The translations under genes and the position numbers were made by a program. A stretch of DNA of 64,000 bases from Chlamydoabsidia padenii (taxonomy: Eukaryota > Mucoromycota > Mucoromycetes > Mucorales > Cunninghamellaceae), in contig JAIWND010000011.1 of the NCBI GenBank assembly GCA_025330725.1, positions 1 through 64,000 on the forward strand. Reading direction: 5' to 3'. Position 1 is the first letter of the stretch; the number at the start of each line of letters is the position of its first letter. The notes under the pieces are model-generated. The model was not told the origin of the DNA, searched no databases, and was given only the letters and a program-made list of their open reading frames with translations. Below are positions 12,112 to 24,069 of the stretch, piece by piece.

Positions 12112-14155
12112 TTAACCATCATGACTAGTGGAACCATCGGTATCGTCATCATCGCCTGCCCTTGCAATGACTTGGGTCCAATCGTAACTTCTTTCCAAAG
12201 CGGCTCCCCAAAGCTTGAGTCTATAGTTACGTTCTAAAAAGAAGAACCGAGTCAGTATGGCCTGTTCGTCGAAGCATTATCACCCCTTACCTTCTTCTGT
12301 TGATTGAGGATCAAATACGTCCAAATCCATGGCCGAATACTTTAAATGAATCAAATCATCTACCCCTTTCCAAATCCCCACCGCACATCCAGCTGCAAAA
12401 CATACACCTAATGCTGTCGTTTCCCTCATTTTGGGTCGTTCTAATAAATAAATAAAAAAGGATGAGTGATCATTGTTTGTTTTGAGATATAGCGCTTACC
12501 AACGGGAATACCAAGAATGTCAGCTTGGATTTGCATCAAGACATCAGAGTTTGACATGCCTCCATCCGTTTTCAGCACCTTGAGAGGCACACCACTATCT
12601 TCTTTCATGGCAGTCAAAATGGCTTGAGTGGAGAAACAGACGGATTCGAGGGTGGCACGAGCAATATGACACTTGTTTGTATATTGAGTCATTCCCACCA
12701 ACGTACCCCTACTATCATTTCGCCAGTAAGGTGCAAATAAACCAGAAAAGGCAGGTACAAAGATAACACCACCCGTATCATCCACTATATAAACAAGATA
12801 ATCAATTTCCCCATACTACTGTTTCTTCTTCTTCTTCTTCTTCTTCTATTTTACCTTGACCAGCCAATTCATTGATTTCAGCCGCACTAGAGATTATACC
12901 CATATTATTCTTCATCCAATTGACAGCAGCACCAGCTACGGCTATTGAGCCTTCAAGAGCATACATGGCAGGATTGTTTCCAAATCGATAGCCTACGGTT
13001 GATAATAATCCATTATGCGATGTCACAGGCTTTTCACCTACATTGAGTACCATAAAGGCCCCTGTTCCATAGGTATTTTTGGCTTCTCCGGTTTTAAAGC
13101 ACTGTTGACCTACAAAAGCGGCTTGTTGATCACCAAGACACCCAGCAATGGCTACTCCTTCCAAGGGACCCCATTTGACTTCACCATAGATATCAGAAGA
13201 GGATACAATTTTTGGTAAAACATGATCTGGAATACCAAAAAACCTACGTAAAAAAAAAAAAAAAAAAAGCAAATATAAGTTTCCTACTTGATTCCATTTG
13301 ACAAACTTACTCTAGTAAACGATCATCCCATTCACACGTATCTAAATTCATAAACATGGTCCGACTTGCATTTGTCACGTCAGTCACATGGATACCACCT
13401 TGTATACCACCAGTTAGATTCTATAGAGAGAGAGTGTGTGTGTCAAAAAAGTGATTCGTTGACAAGTGACTAAAAAAAAAAAATGTGTTACCCAAATCAA
13501 CCAAGAATCCACTGTACCAAACATGGCTCGTTTATTATCCACTGCTTCCTTGACCTTGGGCACATTCTTGATCATCCATCGTAATTTCACCGCCGAAAAG
13601 TAATTATGAATAGGGAGACCACAGATCGCCTGGATATCCAAACCTAGTTTTTCTTGTTTCCGTCGCAGTTTTTCCACCATCCGACTAGTGCGTTGATCAC
13701 CCCACACGATCGCATTGTAAAGAGGTTCTCCGGTATTTCTATCCCAGACAATCGTCGTTTCACGTTGATTGGTGATCCCAATAGCTAAAACATATCAAGT
13801 CAAATCAGTTGTTGGTTTAGCCCATTTTTTTTTTTTCTTTTTCAGTTACCTTTTATGTGAGACAGAGTTCTTCCCATCATTCCCAATTTACGACATCCTT
13901 CGTCTGCACATCGTATAGCTGTATCTAAAAGTTCATAAGGATCATGTTCAATCCAACTAGGAGTAATAAAAAAAATAAAAAAAGTGAGTCAGATCCTCCT
14001 ATCTTACGTTCTTTGGCCACTTACCCAGGTTTTGGATATATTTGTTCATAATCGAGTTGGTGAGAAGTAATCAATCGTCCCCTGTCGTTGAATACAAGAA
14101 ATCGTGTTGAAGTGGTGCCTTGATCGATCGCACCGATATAAGTATTGTTTGGCAT
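12112..14155 (-). CDS. GUT1: glycerol kinase
   Basis: Eight exons (14025-14155, 13850-13956, 13492-13784, 13311-13420, 12855-13243, 12500-12784, 12291-12440, 12112-12233) splice to 528 residues, the usual length for glycerol kinase. It phosphorylates glycerol to sn-glycerol 3-phosphate with ATP in the cytosol, feeding glycolysis and lipid synthesis. It is an FGGY-family kinase. The N-terminal phosphate loop is [15 protein letters not shown]. The first family signature is [13 protein letters not shown]. Glycerol-site residues lie around WGDQR and near GITNQRETT. The second signature region holds [13 protein letters not shown]. The C-terminal ATPase lobe has [12 protein letters not shown]. The ATG at 14155 is chosen because the conserved phosphate loop starts six residues later. 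A TTTCAAATCCCG motif lies about 100 nt upstream on the sense strand. All junctions are in frame, so it appears intact. Confidence 0.95.
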
Positions 14156-14907
14156 AATGAGTAGAGTCAATCCGCTTTAAAGAAAGAAAAGGAGAAAATA
14201 AGAAGAAAAGAAATGGAAAGAAGGAAAAAAAAATATGGGATTTGGTGCCAGAACGGGATTTGAAATAATGAAAACCCCGCCCGAGCTAAGATCATACAAG
14301 GCAGGGGTTGTCTGAGAACGTTTGCTCTTGGTTTTGCATGATTTCCACTACAAAAGACCGACAATGGTTCGATCTCGATTTGGAACAGCGTGAGAAAGTC
14401 AACATCATCGATGAAATAATGAAGATCCAAAGTCTACACACCCACGTGGTGATTGATTGGGGTATCTAAAAATAGGGGCCCTTGTTGTCAACAACAGTTT
14501 TTACACCTATGCAGGTATAAGACGGGATAGATGTACCTGATTTTGCCACCCGAATCCAATGCATATAATCAGTTTATTTGGTGTAACTTTTTTTATTAAG
14601 CCGAGTTAACAATGAATAAATACGTAATAAATAATAATGATAGTCTAGGGAAAGGGGTGGGGGCATGATAGGATGAGTATTAAAAAAAAAAAAAAGAAAA
14701 AAAGGAATGATCTAAAATGAGAATGAATCTAACTTTTTGAATGAAGGAAGGGGGGGATGTTCTGTCTATAGTTTATAAAAAAGTCCAATGATAAGTAAGG
14801 GTATATACAATAAAAATAGCATGAATATGAAGGGGGCATAATGGCAGTACAAAGGCATATATATATATATATAAAATAAAATAGAGAAGGAAGAGAGAAC
14901 GATCCAA
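14156..14907. other. spacer between glycerol kinase and the zinc cluster gene
   Basis: The right flank of glycerol kinase (14156-14500) is its promoter side and has CGGGATTTGAAAT at about 14251. The rest, to 14907, is the 3' flank of the zinc cluster gene, with A runs and a short AT repeat near 14857. No independent gene is visible. Confidence 0.5.
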
Positions 14908-16008
14908 TTAGATATAAGATTGAGGAGGACAAACCAATGACCAATCATAAGTGGATGGATCCCAATACATAGGGATTTGTTTTTGTTGTTGTTGTTGTTG
15001 TTCTTGAGGAATATATTGTTGAGGTTGTTGATAGATGGCTTGAGTCGATTGGGGAGCAAACGAGGTGGTGGTGGGAGAAGGTGTTGACCAAGCAAAAGAC
15101 GAAGAAGAGTGAGGAGAACAAGGCACATCCAATGACAACATGAGTAAATCATCCGAATAGATAGGTTCTTGTTTCAATGGTACTTGCATCAACCCATCCA
15201 CACTGAGGATCTGTTGCAGGGTATCTTGGGGTAAAAGTATGGATGAAGATGCTGGTGAGGCTGTTGTCATGGTCGAGGGTGAAGTATAATAATCCGGTGT
15301 GCCACTGTAATATTGCAATGATGGTGATGAGTAAAATCCATCAGTCGTTGTCAATGGTTGTTCCTGAGAAAACATAAAATCCGATGACCCTGATTGTTGC
15401 TGTTGTGCCTTGTTATCCCACACCTGTTCATAATAAAACGGTGTATCTTTGGTTTGTAATTGGGTCATATCACTTGTCACTATATTATAATAATAATTAT
15501 AATGATAATAAAATAAAAATAAAATAAAAAGACCAAAAAAGGATTAGAATCACCACGTTTTATGTAACTTGAACCTCGTTTCTTACTTACCATTTTCTCG
15601 TTGACGTTTCTTGTAAGGACCACGTTTTACACCCTTTAAACGTTCCTTTCTTGGTGAATCAACACAACTGTCAGCAATTCCAAGTTTCACACATCGTTGA
15701 CATGCACGTCCTTCATCACACTTTTTACAAGCTTTTTGGCAATTGGCTAATTTGAGAAACAAATCGATTAATATCAGTCATCACTTTATGGTTTTTTCAT
15801 ACTTACTGCATGCATTCTTGACTTGTTTTCTTTTGGACACCTTGACTTTTTTGCCAGATCGTCCTTTAGGAGTGGTGGTGGTAGTGGTGGTGGTAGGAGG
15901 TTCTTGATCGGAGCACATAATAGGAGACGTTCCACCAATGGTATAGAATGAATTCGTAGGAGTAAAAGTCTGACTTGACAAAGTATAAAGTGGTTGTTGG
16001 TTTTGCAT
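14908..16008 (-). CDS. Zn2Cys6 (Gal4-type) transcription factor
   Basis: Three exons (15807-16008, 15591-15746, 14908-15479) give 309 residues. The binuclear zinc cluster spans the first junction: NACTNCQKACKKC, then DEGRACQRC, then VKLGIADSCVDSP. This supplies six cysteines in the C-x2-C-x6-C-x5-12-C-x2-C-x6-C arrangement. A basic stretch follows (RKERLKGVKRGPYKKRQ), which should act as linker and nuclear signal. The C-terminal half is rich in Ser, Thr, Pro and Gln, with a Gln run near the end, as in activation domains. The cluster is closest to the ACTNCQxA group that includes Ert1/Rds2-like regulators, but the target genes cannot be read. The ATG at 16008 is the first in frame; the reading frame extends a little further 5' without an ATG. 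A TATATAAA-like element lies about 50 nt upstream on the sense strand. Confidence 0.9.
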
Positions 16009-18232
16009 AATGATCAATATAAAATAAAAAAAGTCAAAAGAAAAAAAGAAGCAAGTATATATAAAGGGTTTGTTTGTTGATAAAAAGAAGAAAAAAATGG
16101 AAAGAAAGACTAAACAATGAGTTTATATAGATGAGGGAAAAAAATCTTTTTCACATCCCGCTTCATTTTCATTCGTCAAGCTTGATTGGTTCAATGCTTC
16201 TCGGGTCTTCGTCCATCCGGTTCTTTTAGTGCTAGTAAGATCGTCTATCAAAGTAAATATAGTAATTGATGACTTTTTTTCCCCTTTTACTCCAGTATCT
16301 ACTTGATCCTTCTTTTTCTTTACATAATCAAGAAAACAAGACCATGGAATTTCCTCCCCCCTTTCACCCTGGAGCGGGATTGGAATTTCCCCTTTTTTAA
16401 CTCCCAAACAGAGTCATTGAAAATGGGCACAACTACTAAAAAAAGCTACTTGTCAATAAAATGTTCACTGTTGTGCTATCACATCTTTTTTGCTAAAGAG
16501 AAAACCAAATGGGTGACACAATCATCTTTCTAAAACGAACGTGCGTTAATAAACGGTTATGACCGCTATAGATAGTAAAAATCTATTTTGTTGCACATTG
16601 CCACGTTCGCCCCTTTTCTGTTTTCTTGTGTTACATTGGATTCGGTCATCCCACACTTTTTTCTATTCTGCCTGTTTTGCCACGCGAGAACCCCCATTGT
16701 TCTTGACACTGGCGGGAGTTGAATTAGTCAACGTGGTGTGTTCTCCTATTCTGCTTGAAATAGAAAAGAACAGTGAAGGGGAATGATATACTCCCCATTC
16801 AGCTCATTGGTAAGGATTATCTTTCTCTTGTAATGATTAGGTTCAGGGTGGGAATAAAATAGATAGTTTCCCCCCTTTTATTTTCTGAATTCATCTCCGC
16901 TCTCCCAATATGGCAATGAGCCGTTGGATCATTTACTTTCGGTATACCTATCTGTCTTGGATTGAATAATGGCGGATGAAAGTAACATTCACTGAATTTT
17001 CTCGATTTTTGTGATTACTTTCTTATTAGAATCAAAAAATCATTTGTGCGAAATGATATGTCAAATAGACCTGTCTGTCTGTTTGCCAGATCAAGGAGAG
17101 GCGGGCAAAAGTTTATTTACGCATTAGTCATGCAGAATTGTAAAAAGATCTTGGGGCTATGGTGTATTTTTGCAGTTTATGGAATGTTATTGCAGATCAC
17201 TGACGTTTCGTTTCGTAATCTAAAGGAGGGGCTACTTTATTAGCATACAACAAAAAAGGTCTCCCGATTAAACAATCTCCCGCTCGTTCCAAAAATAGAA
17301 ACTTGCCATTCCCTTCATTGTTTCCCGGGACAGTAAAAGAAGACTTGATGTTATTCTTTGGTACCGGGAGCCCATCCTTAAAAGGTTCTTCTTCCGAATC
17401 CATTGTTCTTCTACATCGATATGAACTTGAAGCAAAAAAAAAAAGACTATTGTATTCAGTCTGAAGAAAATGAATAAATCCTTTTTCCAATCAGAACATA
17501 ATCCATCTGTCGGCTTGTAGCGAGATACTACCACCCGCTCCTTAATTAACATCTACCATTCAAAATAGGAAAGGGTAAAGGAGTGTAGCACTTACTTTCA
17601 AAAGGTATTCCTTCCATGCATAAGATGGGCAAAAATGTTCATTCTCCGCCCATGAAACTGGTAACACAGAAAACAGAAGCATCATTGTTCATTAATCATC
17701 TTTTATAAATCTAATGGTTATTAGGATTTTTTTTTTCGCAAGTAATTAAGGCTGTGTTTTATTGGATCCCGCCATGTGATGCCACTCATCCATCACAAGA
17801 TGTTTGATGTATCAAGTCACAGTTATCCCTGTGCCTGATGTTGGATTCATGCATATTTTCAACCGGCGCTTAAAAATGACAACCACGGTATCATCTGAGC
17901 GGGCTCTTTTGTAAATCAAATCAAGGTAGAGTAGATTCCCCGGATGATTTTACCCTAACCCCCCATGACCCATTGTAAAGAAATGCGCACAAACACACAC
18001 AAATGTAATCAGAATAAAAAACAAGAGAAATGATCAAACACTTTACTGCTTCAATAAAAGACCATTCCAAGTTTTGTGTATATGTAACCAAAAGGTCATA
18101 TGATACTTTATTTATGCAACAACAACAACAACAACAACAACAATAACCAAAAGTAAGTTTCTAAGTAGTAGTAATATAATATATAAATATGTAAGTATAA
18201 AAAAAAAGGGCATCTAAGAAGCCATCACTACT
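16009..18232. other. intergenic region, no confident gene
   Basis: The first 400 nt are the promoter side of the zinc cluster gene and include AGCGGGATTGGAATTT at about 16374. A related GGCGGGAGTTGAATT lies near 16711. A (CAA)n microsatellite lies at about 18117-18142. Short ORFs in this span lack domains and consistent splice signals. Confidence 0.45.
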
Positions 18233-18709
18233 CTAATTATGATCCAGCCAGGCATCCGGTTGCATGATTCGTGAGAGTCGATATTTGACGCCAAGGTAAC
18301 TAAGGTAGTTGCTTTTCGGAAACACCCGAACCCGTTTGACATGGGGAAAGTTGGTATCGCAAATGTCGACAAAAGTGCCACATAGAGACAAGGTTTGTTC
18401 CAATTTCTTTTGATTGTCAATATCAAACGGAGTCCATCGTTCTTCCAAAAATACCAGCCAAGTAAAGTAAGAAGATGAAGAAGAAGAAGAAGAGGACGAA
18501 GTGGAGGAGCAAGATAAAGAGTGGGAGGGTTTGCCAAGTTGAGGCAATGATTGTTGTTGATAAAAGTCGTTGCATAAAGGAAGCCTTGGTGTATAAGAAG
18601 AGTTTGACATTATTAATAGTGAAGAAAGAAAGATAGAGAGAAAGAATCCTATAGATAAAGTCGTTTTAATACTTTTTGTGAATATATATATTTTTTTAGG
18701 TGGTACCAT
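18233..18709 (-). CDS. small protein with WWE-like domain
   Basis: A single 158-codon frame opens at an ATG at 18709; an internal ATG at 18610 (MSNSSYTPR) is an alternative start. With the upstream start the N-terminus has a hydrophobic stretch (IGFFLSIFLSSLLI) that could be a membrane anchor, or could simply be translated 5' UTR. A serine run precedes the conserved-looking core WLVFLEERWTPFDIDNQKKL, then FPKSNYLSYLGVKYRLSRI. The pattern of an aromatic W near the start, W-x-P-F, D-x-x-x-x-x-L-E and a terminal basic-aromatic strand recalls WWE-type domains such as the one at the N-terminus of DDHD-domain phospholipases. That assignment is by eye and weak. It has no operon-like neighbour; the gypsy element inserted about 960 nt upstream of it. 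Confidence 0.5.
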   Translation of the reverse strand: MVPPKKIYIFTKSIKTTLSIGFFLSIFLSSLLIMSNSSYTPRLPLCNDFYQQQSLPQLGKPSHSLSCSSTSSSSSSSSSSYFTWLVFLEERWTPFDIDNQKKLEQTLSLCGTFVDICDTNFPHVKRVRVFPKSNYLSYLGVKYRLSRIMQPDAWLDHN

Positions 18710-19056
18710 AACACGGGATCATCAACGTATGATCTGGTTAAAGTCATATCCCCCATAGTATTTACCTTTTTGTAGTTTTGGAATATGTTTTTGAGTAGTT
18801 GTAGTCAGACTAATATATATATATATATATGTAAACTTGTTAGTACCAGGTATCGTTTGTTAATTAACTACATTTGACCTTGTCAGGTGGATGCTATCGA
18901 GACAAGATCGTTATCGTTCTTTTTACAGTTGAGGAAATAAAGATAACAGAACCAAAGATTGAGAGTGGAATGTATAAGAAAAAATAAAAAAAAAGAAAGG
19001 AAAAAAAGAAAAGAAGAAGGGAAAAAAGAAAAGGCGAGGAACGGCGTTTGAATGAG

Positions 19057-19088
<32 letters not shown>

Positions 19089-19670
19089 CGCCCATCCTCT
19101 CGGTCATGGAAGCATCCTTCCAAACCTATCATGACGAGACTGATCCCACCTATCGGAGACTCTATTGTTCTATATGTTTGTAATACCAAAGAGCAATCCT
19201 ACTCTACTGTTCTATATAGTCATTTTCGGGTTTTGAAACGTATGCCTTTTTCGGATTTCTCCTTTTTCTCAATAACGAGCTACAACGCCAAAGGTAATTT
19301 TAATAAAAGGTAAAGGAAACAGATTATATGATATTCTCTTGCTAACATATACCATTTCATTAATGTATTAGAAGCCTCCACCTATTTGTGGGATAAGGGA
19401 AATCAAGGAAAAAAGATGATGGCGAGACCAGCACGGGTAGCGATCTGTTATGGCGACTGGTAAAAACAAAATGATAATGGTTTTATGAAACTTGGGATTT
19501 ATTACACTCTGGTCAAACCCCGTTATGGAAAACAATGACGATAGTATAGTACCATCCCTCCCAGTTGAATGAATGCCACATACAATATAATTTATTTACC
19601 CCCCCCATTCTTTTGACATTAATAAACAAACCATATCGTCACTAGCATTCGTTGTTGTCTACCCAGGCAC
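18710..19670. other. intergenic region up to the gypsy element
   Basis: Contains an AT dinucleotide run near 18813, an A run of about 27 nt at 19061-19087, and an AACGGCGTTTGAATG motif at about 19041. No gene is supported. Confidence 0.45.
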
Positions 19671-19805
19671 TGTAATGTTTAGGTTTTAAAGACGGAGACG
19701 GAGCGGAGTCCAAATAAGAGATGAGATATGAGTGAGAAGAAAAGATAATGTTTATTGATATAACAAAGGATAAATATATATAGAGAAAGAGCGGAGTATA
19801 TGACA
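19671..19805 (-). repeat. 3' LTR of the gypsy element
   Basis: 135 bp, identical to the copy at 24088-24222. It is the 3' LTR because the coding frame runs on the minus strand. A G-rich sequence (CGTGGGGA on the element strand, at 19806-19813) lies immediately next to it and is the likely polypurine tract. Confidence 0.95.
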
Positions 19806-19959
19806 TCCCCACGTTTAAGAAGAAGACAATGGTGAGAGAAAAAAAGTATATATATAAGATCAATAAACTACGGAGTCTGCGGTAAAACCCAGTGGGAAAA
19901 AGCATGACTCCAAATGATGTAAAAAAAAATATGACAATAATATATAATTTAATTTATAA

Positions 19960-22900
19960 TTAAGAGTGATGTTGCTTGATTCGGCTGATGTGAACGTTTT
20001 TGGTCACTTTGTTGTTCGAATCTATTAAGGTAACTGTTGAAGGCGAGTTGATTTCCTTGATTGTATATGGACCGACCCAATCTAATAGCAGTTTCCGGTG
20101 CCGATGTTGTTGCGATCGAGTTTGTTGTGTGTTGAAGAGCAAGACCGAGTCGTTGACTGCATAAGGATTTGGTCGTAAAGATGAGGATTTCGCTTTGTGA
20201 TTACATATAACGTCGTAGGCAGTGTTCAATACCGAGTTCATATTGTCGATGTAGTCAGAGATGGGTGGTGCTTTATATGATGTGTGCGAGTATGATGGTG
20301 GAGTGATGACATTTCCAGAAATGAGAGGCAAGCGTGCTTCGCGACCGTGAACCAGGAAAAAGGGAGTATTCTTCGTTGAATCGTGTGTTGTTGTGTTGTG
20401 GACGAATCGGAAAATCCGTAAATGTTGGTCCCAATGTTCGTTTATTCTTGGTTGGTCGATGTAGGAAATGATCATGCGTCTAATGGTACCCATCATCCGT
20501 TCCACTATGCCGTTCGATTGCGGGTGATACGCTGGTGTAAATTTGATGTCAATTTGGAATGCTTGTGCGAGTTGGTTGACGAAGGATGATCCAAAGGGTG
20601 GGCCATTGTCGGAAAGCCATTCATATGGTAAGCCATGTCTAGGTACAAATTTGTTGTATAGAATCGATACTACAGCTTCTTGAGTTGTAGTTGGCATAGG
20701 ATAGAGTTCGATGTATCGGCTGAAGGTATCCACGATGACCAGGATGTACTGACTGTTGTTGTTCGTTTTTGGTAGAGGTCCAAAAAAATCCAAAGCTACA
20801 CGGTGAAACGGATGATTGCCGGTGGTGTCGCGGTCAATTGTCTTTATAGGGTGATTTGGTGATTTCGTTTGTTGACACAGATTGCATTTGGTGATAAAGT
20901 TTTTGACGTCGCTGTATATTGTTGTCCACCAAAGTTTTGAGTTTATGATTTTCTTGATTGTCTTGTTTATTCCAAAATGTCCAGCCCAGATGCTTGCATG
21001 GTGTTGTTGTATGACTAATGATTGAAGTTGAGAAGGTACCACCAAGCAAATGTTGTTTTTGGACTTGTCTGACGACCTAGGGAGCAATTTGTACAAGATA
21101 AAATCAATGAGTGTGTATCGAGAGTCCTTTCTGTTTACTTTCAGTTTCAACTTCCCTATAAGGAGATCCTTTTCTTGTGCAGATTTCCAATCAATTGTGT
21201 TGAGTGCTGTGAATGATGTTGAAATTGCATGCATTGACGGTAGTGGGTGTCGAGAGAGAGCGTCTGCTGCATGGTTGTTGGAGCCCTTGATGTATTGTAT
21301 GTTGATATCAAATTGTTTGAGGAATAATGACCAGCGCCAGAGCCGAGGTTGATGGTGCTCCTTGGTGTTGAGTAGCCATGATAAGGAAGAGTGGTCAGTG
21401 TATACGGTGACTGGTGAGCATTCAATGTAGCAGCGAAACTTCTTGATTCCCCAGTATATCGCGAGAGCTTCAAGTTCCTGGACGCTATAGTTCTTTTCAG
21501 CAGGTGAGAGAGATCTAGATGCAAACGATAAAGGATAAGGGTAATCATGATGGCGTTGGCAAAGAATTACTGCAATTCCAGATGTTGTAGCTGCATCAGA
21601 GTGAATTTCGAATGGGAGTATAAAGTTGGGTTGCTTGAGTGTTGGCAAAGATGCAAGGTCGTTTTTTAATGTCGTGAAAGCATGTTGTTGATCGGTGTTC
21701 CACGTGAAGGGGGTTTCTTTTTTCTTGAGGCGACGCAGTGGCTCCGATTTGACGGCAAAAGAAGATATGAATCGATGGTACACATTGGCCATTCCAAGGA
21801 AGCGCTCGACATGTTTTATCGTTTGAGGTGTTGGGAAGTTGATGATTGGTGCAATTTTATCTGGATCTGATGTTACGCCGTTTTCAGAGATGATGAAACC
21901 GAGATACTTGATTTTTGGAACAGCAAATTGGCATTTTGACAGCTTGATGGACAGATTAGCAGCGAGAAGAGCATCGAGAACCAGTTGTAGATGTTGGAGG
22001 TGTTGAGAGATGGAGGAGGAGTAGATGACAATGTCGTCCATATAACACGTACAGCAGGACCATTTTAAGTTAGACAGTACTTGATCCATTAGTGATTGGA
22101 AGACGGCTGGAGCGTTGGATAGACCAAAAGGCATGACGTTGAATTGATATACACCGTTTCTTGTTGACAGAGCAGTTTTTGGACGATGCTCTTGTTTCAC
22201 CGGTATTTGCCAGTAGCCGCTAGCGAGATCCAATTTGGTGAATATTGTTGCTTGTCCTAATGAATCAAGAGCGTCATGTATGGAAGTAAATGTGTATTGT
22301 ATTCTTTTTGTCACCTGATTAATAGCTTTGTAATCACCAACAAGACGGTATGATCCATCTGCTTTCTTCACCATGTGAGCTGGTGAGGCCCACTGTGGAG
22401 ACTGGACCAATGAAATGATGTTGAGAGAGATGAGTTCTTCCAATTCCGTGTCCATTTGTTGCTGTATTATTGGGTGCAAGCGCCGTGGTGGAATGAATAT
22501 AGGTTGGGAATCACCAGTATCGATTGTAAATTCGATGAGGTTGGTCACGGATGGTTTTTTGTTATTCTCCGGAATTATGGCCGAGTGATGTTGAATGATT
22601 TGATGTATTTGCTGTTTTTCGTTTGGTGTGAGAACAGAGGTTGCAAATATGTTGGAAGATTTTGATGCGATCGGTATATCAATTTTGTTGCCGTTGATGT
22701 TGATGATCAATTGCTGCTTGTTCGAGTCCACAATCCCTTTGAGTTGCTTAATAAGATCATACCCGATGACTAATGATTTCGAGAGATTCTGAATCACATG
22801 TAGGTGCACCTGTTTTCCGAATAATATCACTTTTGCTGTACCGCAGGTGGATGTTGTGTTCCCATTAATATCTTGATAGTCTATGGAATTTGTGGTGTCA

Positions 22901-24066
22901 AGTGCAAGGTTGAGTTTGGTGCATGTGGAATAGTCAATTGCCGAGATTTCAGCGCCTGTATCGACTAACGCCAATAAGTCGTGGCCTTGAATAGAAATAG
23001 AGCAATGGGGTGAGTAGTATCGAGTGTTTGCAACATGAGATATATGATTGATTTCTACTTTCCTTTCCGAGTTTTCAGAAGCTTTTTGTGTATCATTGGT
23101 GTTGCCAGAAACTTGCACCGAATTGACATTGCGAGTTGATTTAGTGTAGTTCCCACGGTTGGCTTTGGCGTTCTTGTAACATCGTTTTGTGAGATGACCA
23201 ATTTTTCCACATACGTCGCAAATGGGTTTTCCGTTTTCGGTCCACGCACGTTTTTGTTGGTTGTTGTTGTTGCGTCGGTTATTGTTGTGGTGATTGTTGT
23301 TGTTGTAGTTGTTGTTGCGGTTACCGTTTCGCTGTCCATGCCGAATATGGCCAATCATTTCCACGTCTTCGTCGATAGGTTGTATGTTTTGTTGATGGTT
23401 GAATTGTTGAGGTTGATCGTTGAAGAGAGAAGGATAATCATAAACGTTCTGTTCGATGCTGAGGGCTTCGTCGACAACTTCTGCTAAAGTGAGAGATTTT
23501 TTGTCCTTTGGGTCACCATTTGAGTTATCTCTGTCGAATGCGCGCAGCTGTGAAAATAATAGATATTTGAGTGTTTCAGAGTGTAGAGACCGAATAAAGA
23601 TGTCAATGAGTTCTCTGTCCCGTTTTGCCTTGTTGAGATCCCTAATAGTGTTGTCGAAGTCAGTCGCATGAAGAGCCAAAGGTTGGTTTCGTTGTTGTTT
23701 AAGTTGGTTGAGTTTAGCCATGGTCTCTTGATCCTCTTTTTCGGCAGGTCTGCCGAACCGTGCCAGCAACGTCTCTTGGTAGCGGTTCCATGATGTTAGT
23801 AAGATTGGATTCAGCTTGAGTGCGTACACTTGGAGTTGTTGGGGTAAAAGGTTGATTGAGGGTCGGATAAGGAGTTGATGTGGTATGCCATAGCTGTCGG
23901 CGATTGCTTCATAAGTTTTAAACCATGAACGAAGACTGGTATTGGGCGAGTAGGGTGTGATTGGGAGCTTTTCTGCCGTTTGTAGCTGTAACCAGTTGGT
24001 GAATTCACTGGATTGTTGGAGCTGGTTAGGGTTGATCCCCGGTGTTGTTGAATATTTAGGCGCCAT
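19960..24066 (-). CDS. gypsy gag-pol polyprotein (Gag, protease, RT, RNase H, integrase)
   Basis: One 1368-codon frame with no frameshift between gag and pol. In order: a Gag-like N-terminus (about 1-230); an Asn-rich stretch; a CCHC zinc knuckle (CDVCGKIGHLTKRC, about 285); an aspartic protease with LVDTGAEISAID (about 365); reverse transcriptase with LDLASGYWQIPV and the catalytic CYMDDIVIYS; RNase H starting at FEIHSDAATTSG; an HHCC zinc-binding region (HHASIWAGHFG, then CNLCQQTK); the integrase core with DFFGPLP and SDNGPPFGSS; and a terminal GPY/F module (VGPYTIKEI). There is no chromodomain. The ATG at 24066 sits in a strong context (CACCATGG) only 21 nt inside the 5' LTR, so the leader is nearly all primer-binding site. 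The protein is replicative and self-mobilising. Confidence 0.97.
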   Translation of the reverse strand: MAPKYSTTPGINPNQLQQSSEFTNWLQLQTAEKLPITPYSPNTSLRSWFKTYEAIADSYGIPHQLLIRPSINLLPQQLQVYALKLNPILLTSWNRYQETLLARFGRPAEKEDQETMAKLNQLKQQRNQPLALHATDFDNTIRDLNKAKRDRELIDIFIRSLHSETLKYLLFSQLRAFDRDNSNGDPKDKKSLTLAEVVDEALSIEQNVYDYPSLFNDQPQQFNHQQNIQPIDEDVEMIGHIRHGQRNGNRNNNYNNNNHHNNNRRNNNNQQKRAWTENGKPICDVCGKIGHLTKRCYKNAKANRGNYTKSTRNVNSVQVSGNTNDTQKASENSERKVEINHISHVANTRYYSPHCSISIQGHDLLALVDTGAEISAIDYSTCTKLNLALDTTNSIDYQDINGNTTSTCGTAKVILFGKQVHLHVIQNLSKSLVIGYDLIKQLKGIVDSNKQQLIININGNKIDIPIASKSSNIFATSVLTPNEKQQIHQIIQHHSAIIPENNKKPSVTNLIEFTIDTGDSQPIFIPPRRLHPIIQQQMDTELEELISLNIISLVQSPQWASPAHMVKKADGSYRLVGDYKAINQVTKRIQYTFTSIHDALDSLGQATIFTKLDLASGYWQIPVKQEHRPKTALSTRNGVYQFNVMPFGLSNAPAVFQSLMDQVLSNLKWSCCTCYMDDIVIYSSSISQHLQHLQLVLDALLAANLSIKLSKCQFAVPKIKYLGFIISENGVTSDPDKIAPIINFPTPQTIKHVERFLGMANVYHRFISSFAVKSEPLRRLKKKETPFTWNTDQQHAFTTLKNDLASLPTLKQPNFILPFEIHSDAATTSGIAVILCQRHHDYPYPLSFASRSLSPAEKNYSVQELEALAIYWGIKKFRCYIECSPVTVYTDHSSLSWLLNTKEHHQPRLWRWSLFLKQFDINIQYIKGSNNHAADALSRHPLPSMHAISTSFTALNTIDWKSAQEKDLLIGKLKLKVNRKDSRYTLIDFILYKLLPRSSDKSKNNICLVVPSQLQSLVIQQHHASIWAGHFGINKTIKKIINSKLWWTTIYSDVKNFITKCNLCQQTKSPNHPIKTIDRDTTGNHPFHRVALDFFGPLPKTNNNSQYILVIVDTFSRYIELYPMPTTTQEAVVSILYNKFVPRHGLPYEWLSDNGPPFGSSFVNQLAQAFQIDIKFTPAYHPQSNGIVERMMGTIRRMIISYIDQPRINEHWDQHLRIFRFVHNTTTHDSTKNTPFFLVHGREARLPLISGNVITPPSYSHTSYKAPPISDYIDNMNSVLNTAYDVICNHKAKSSSLRPNPYAVNDSVLLFNTQQTRSQQHRHRKLLLDWVGPYTIKEINSPSTVTLIDSNNKVTKNVHISRIKQHHS

Positions 24067-24069
24067 GGT

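Noticed and set aside
23055..23487. ORFs antisense or in other frames to the Gag zinc-knuckle region
   Set aside because: They arise from the Asn-rich repeat of the gypsy Gag and carry no independent signal.
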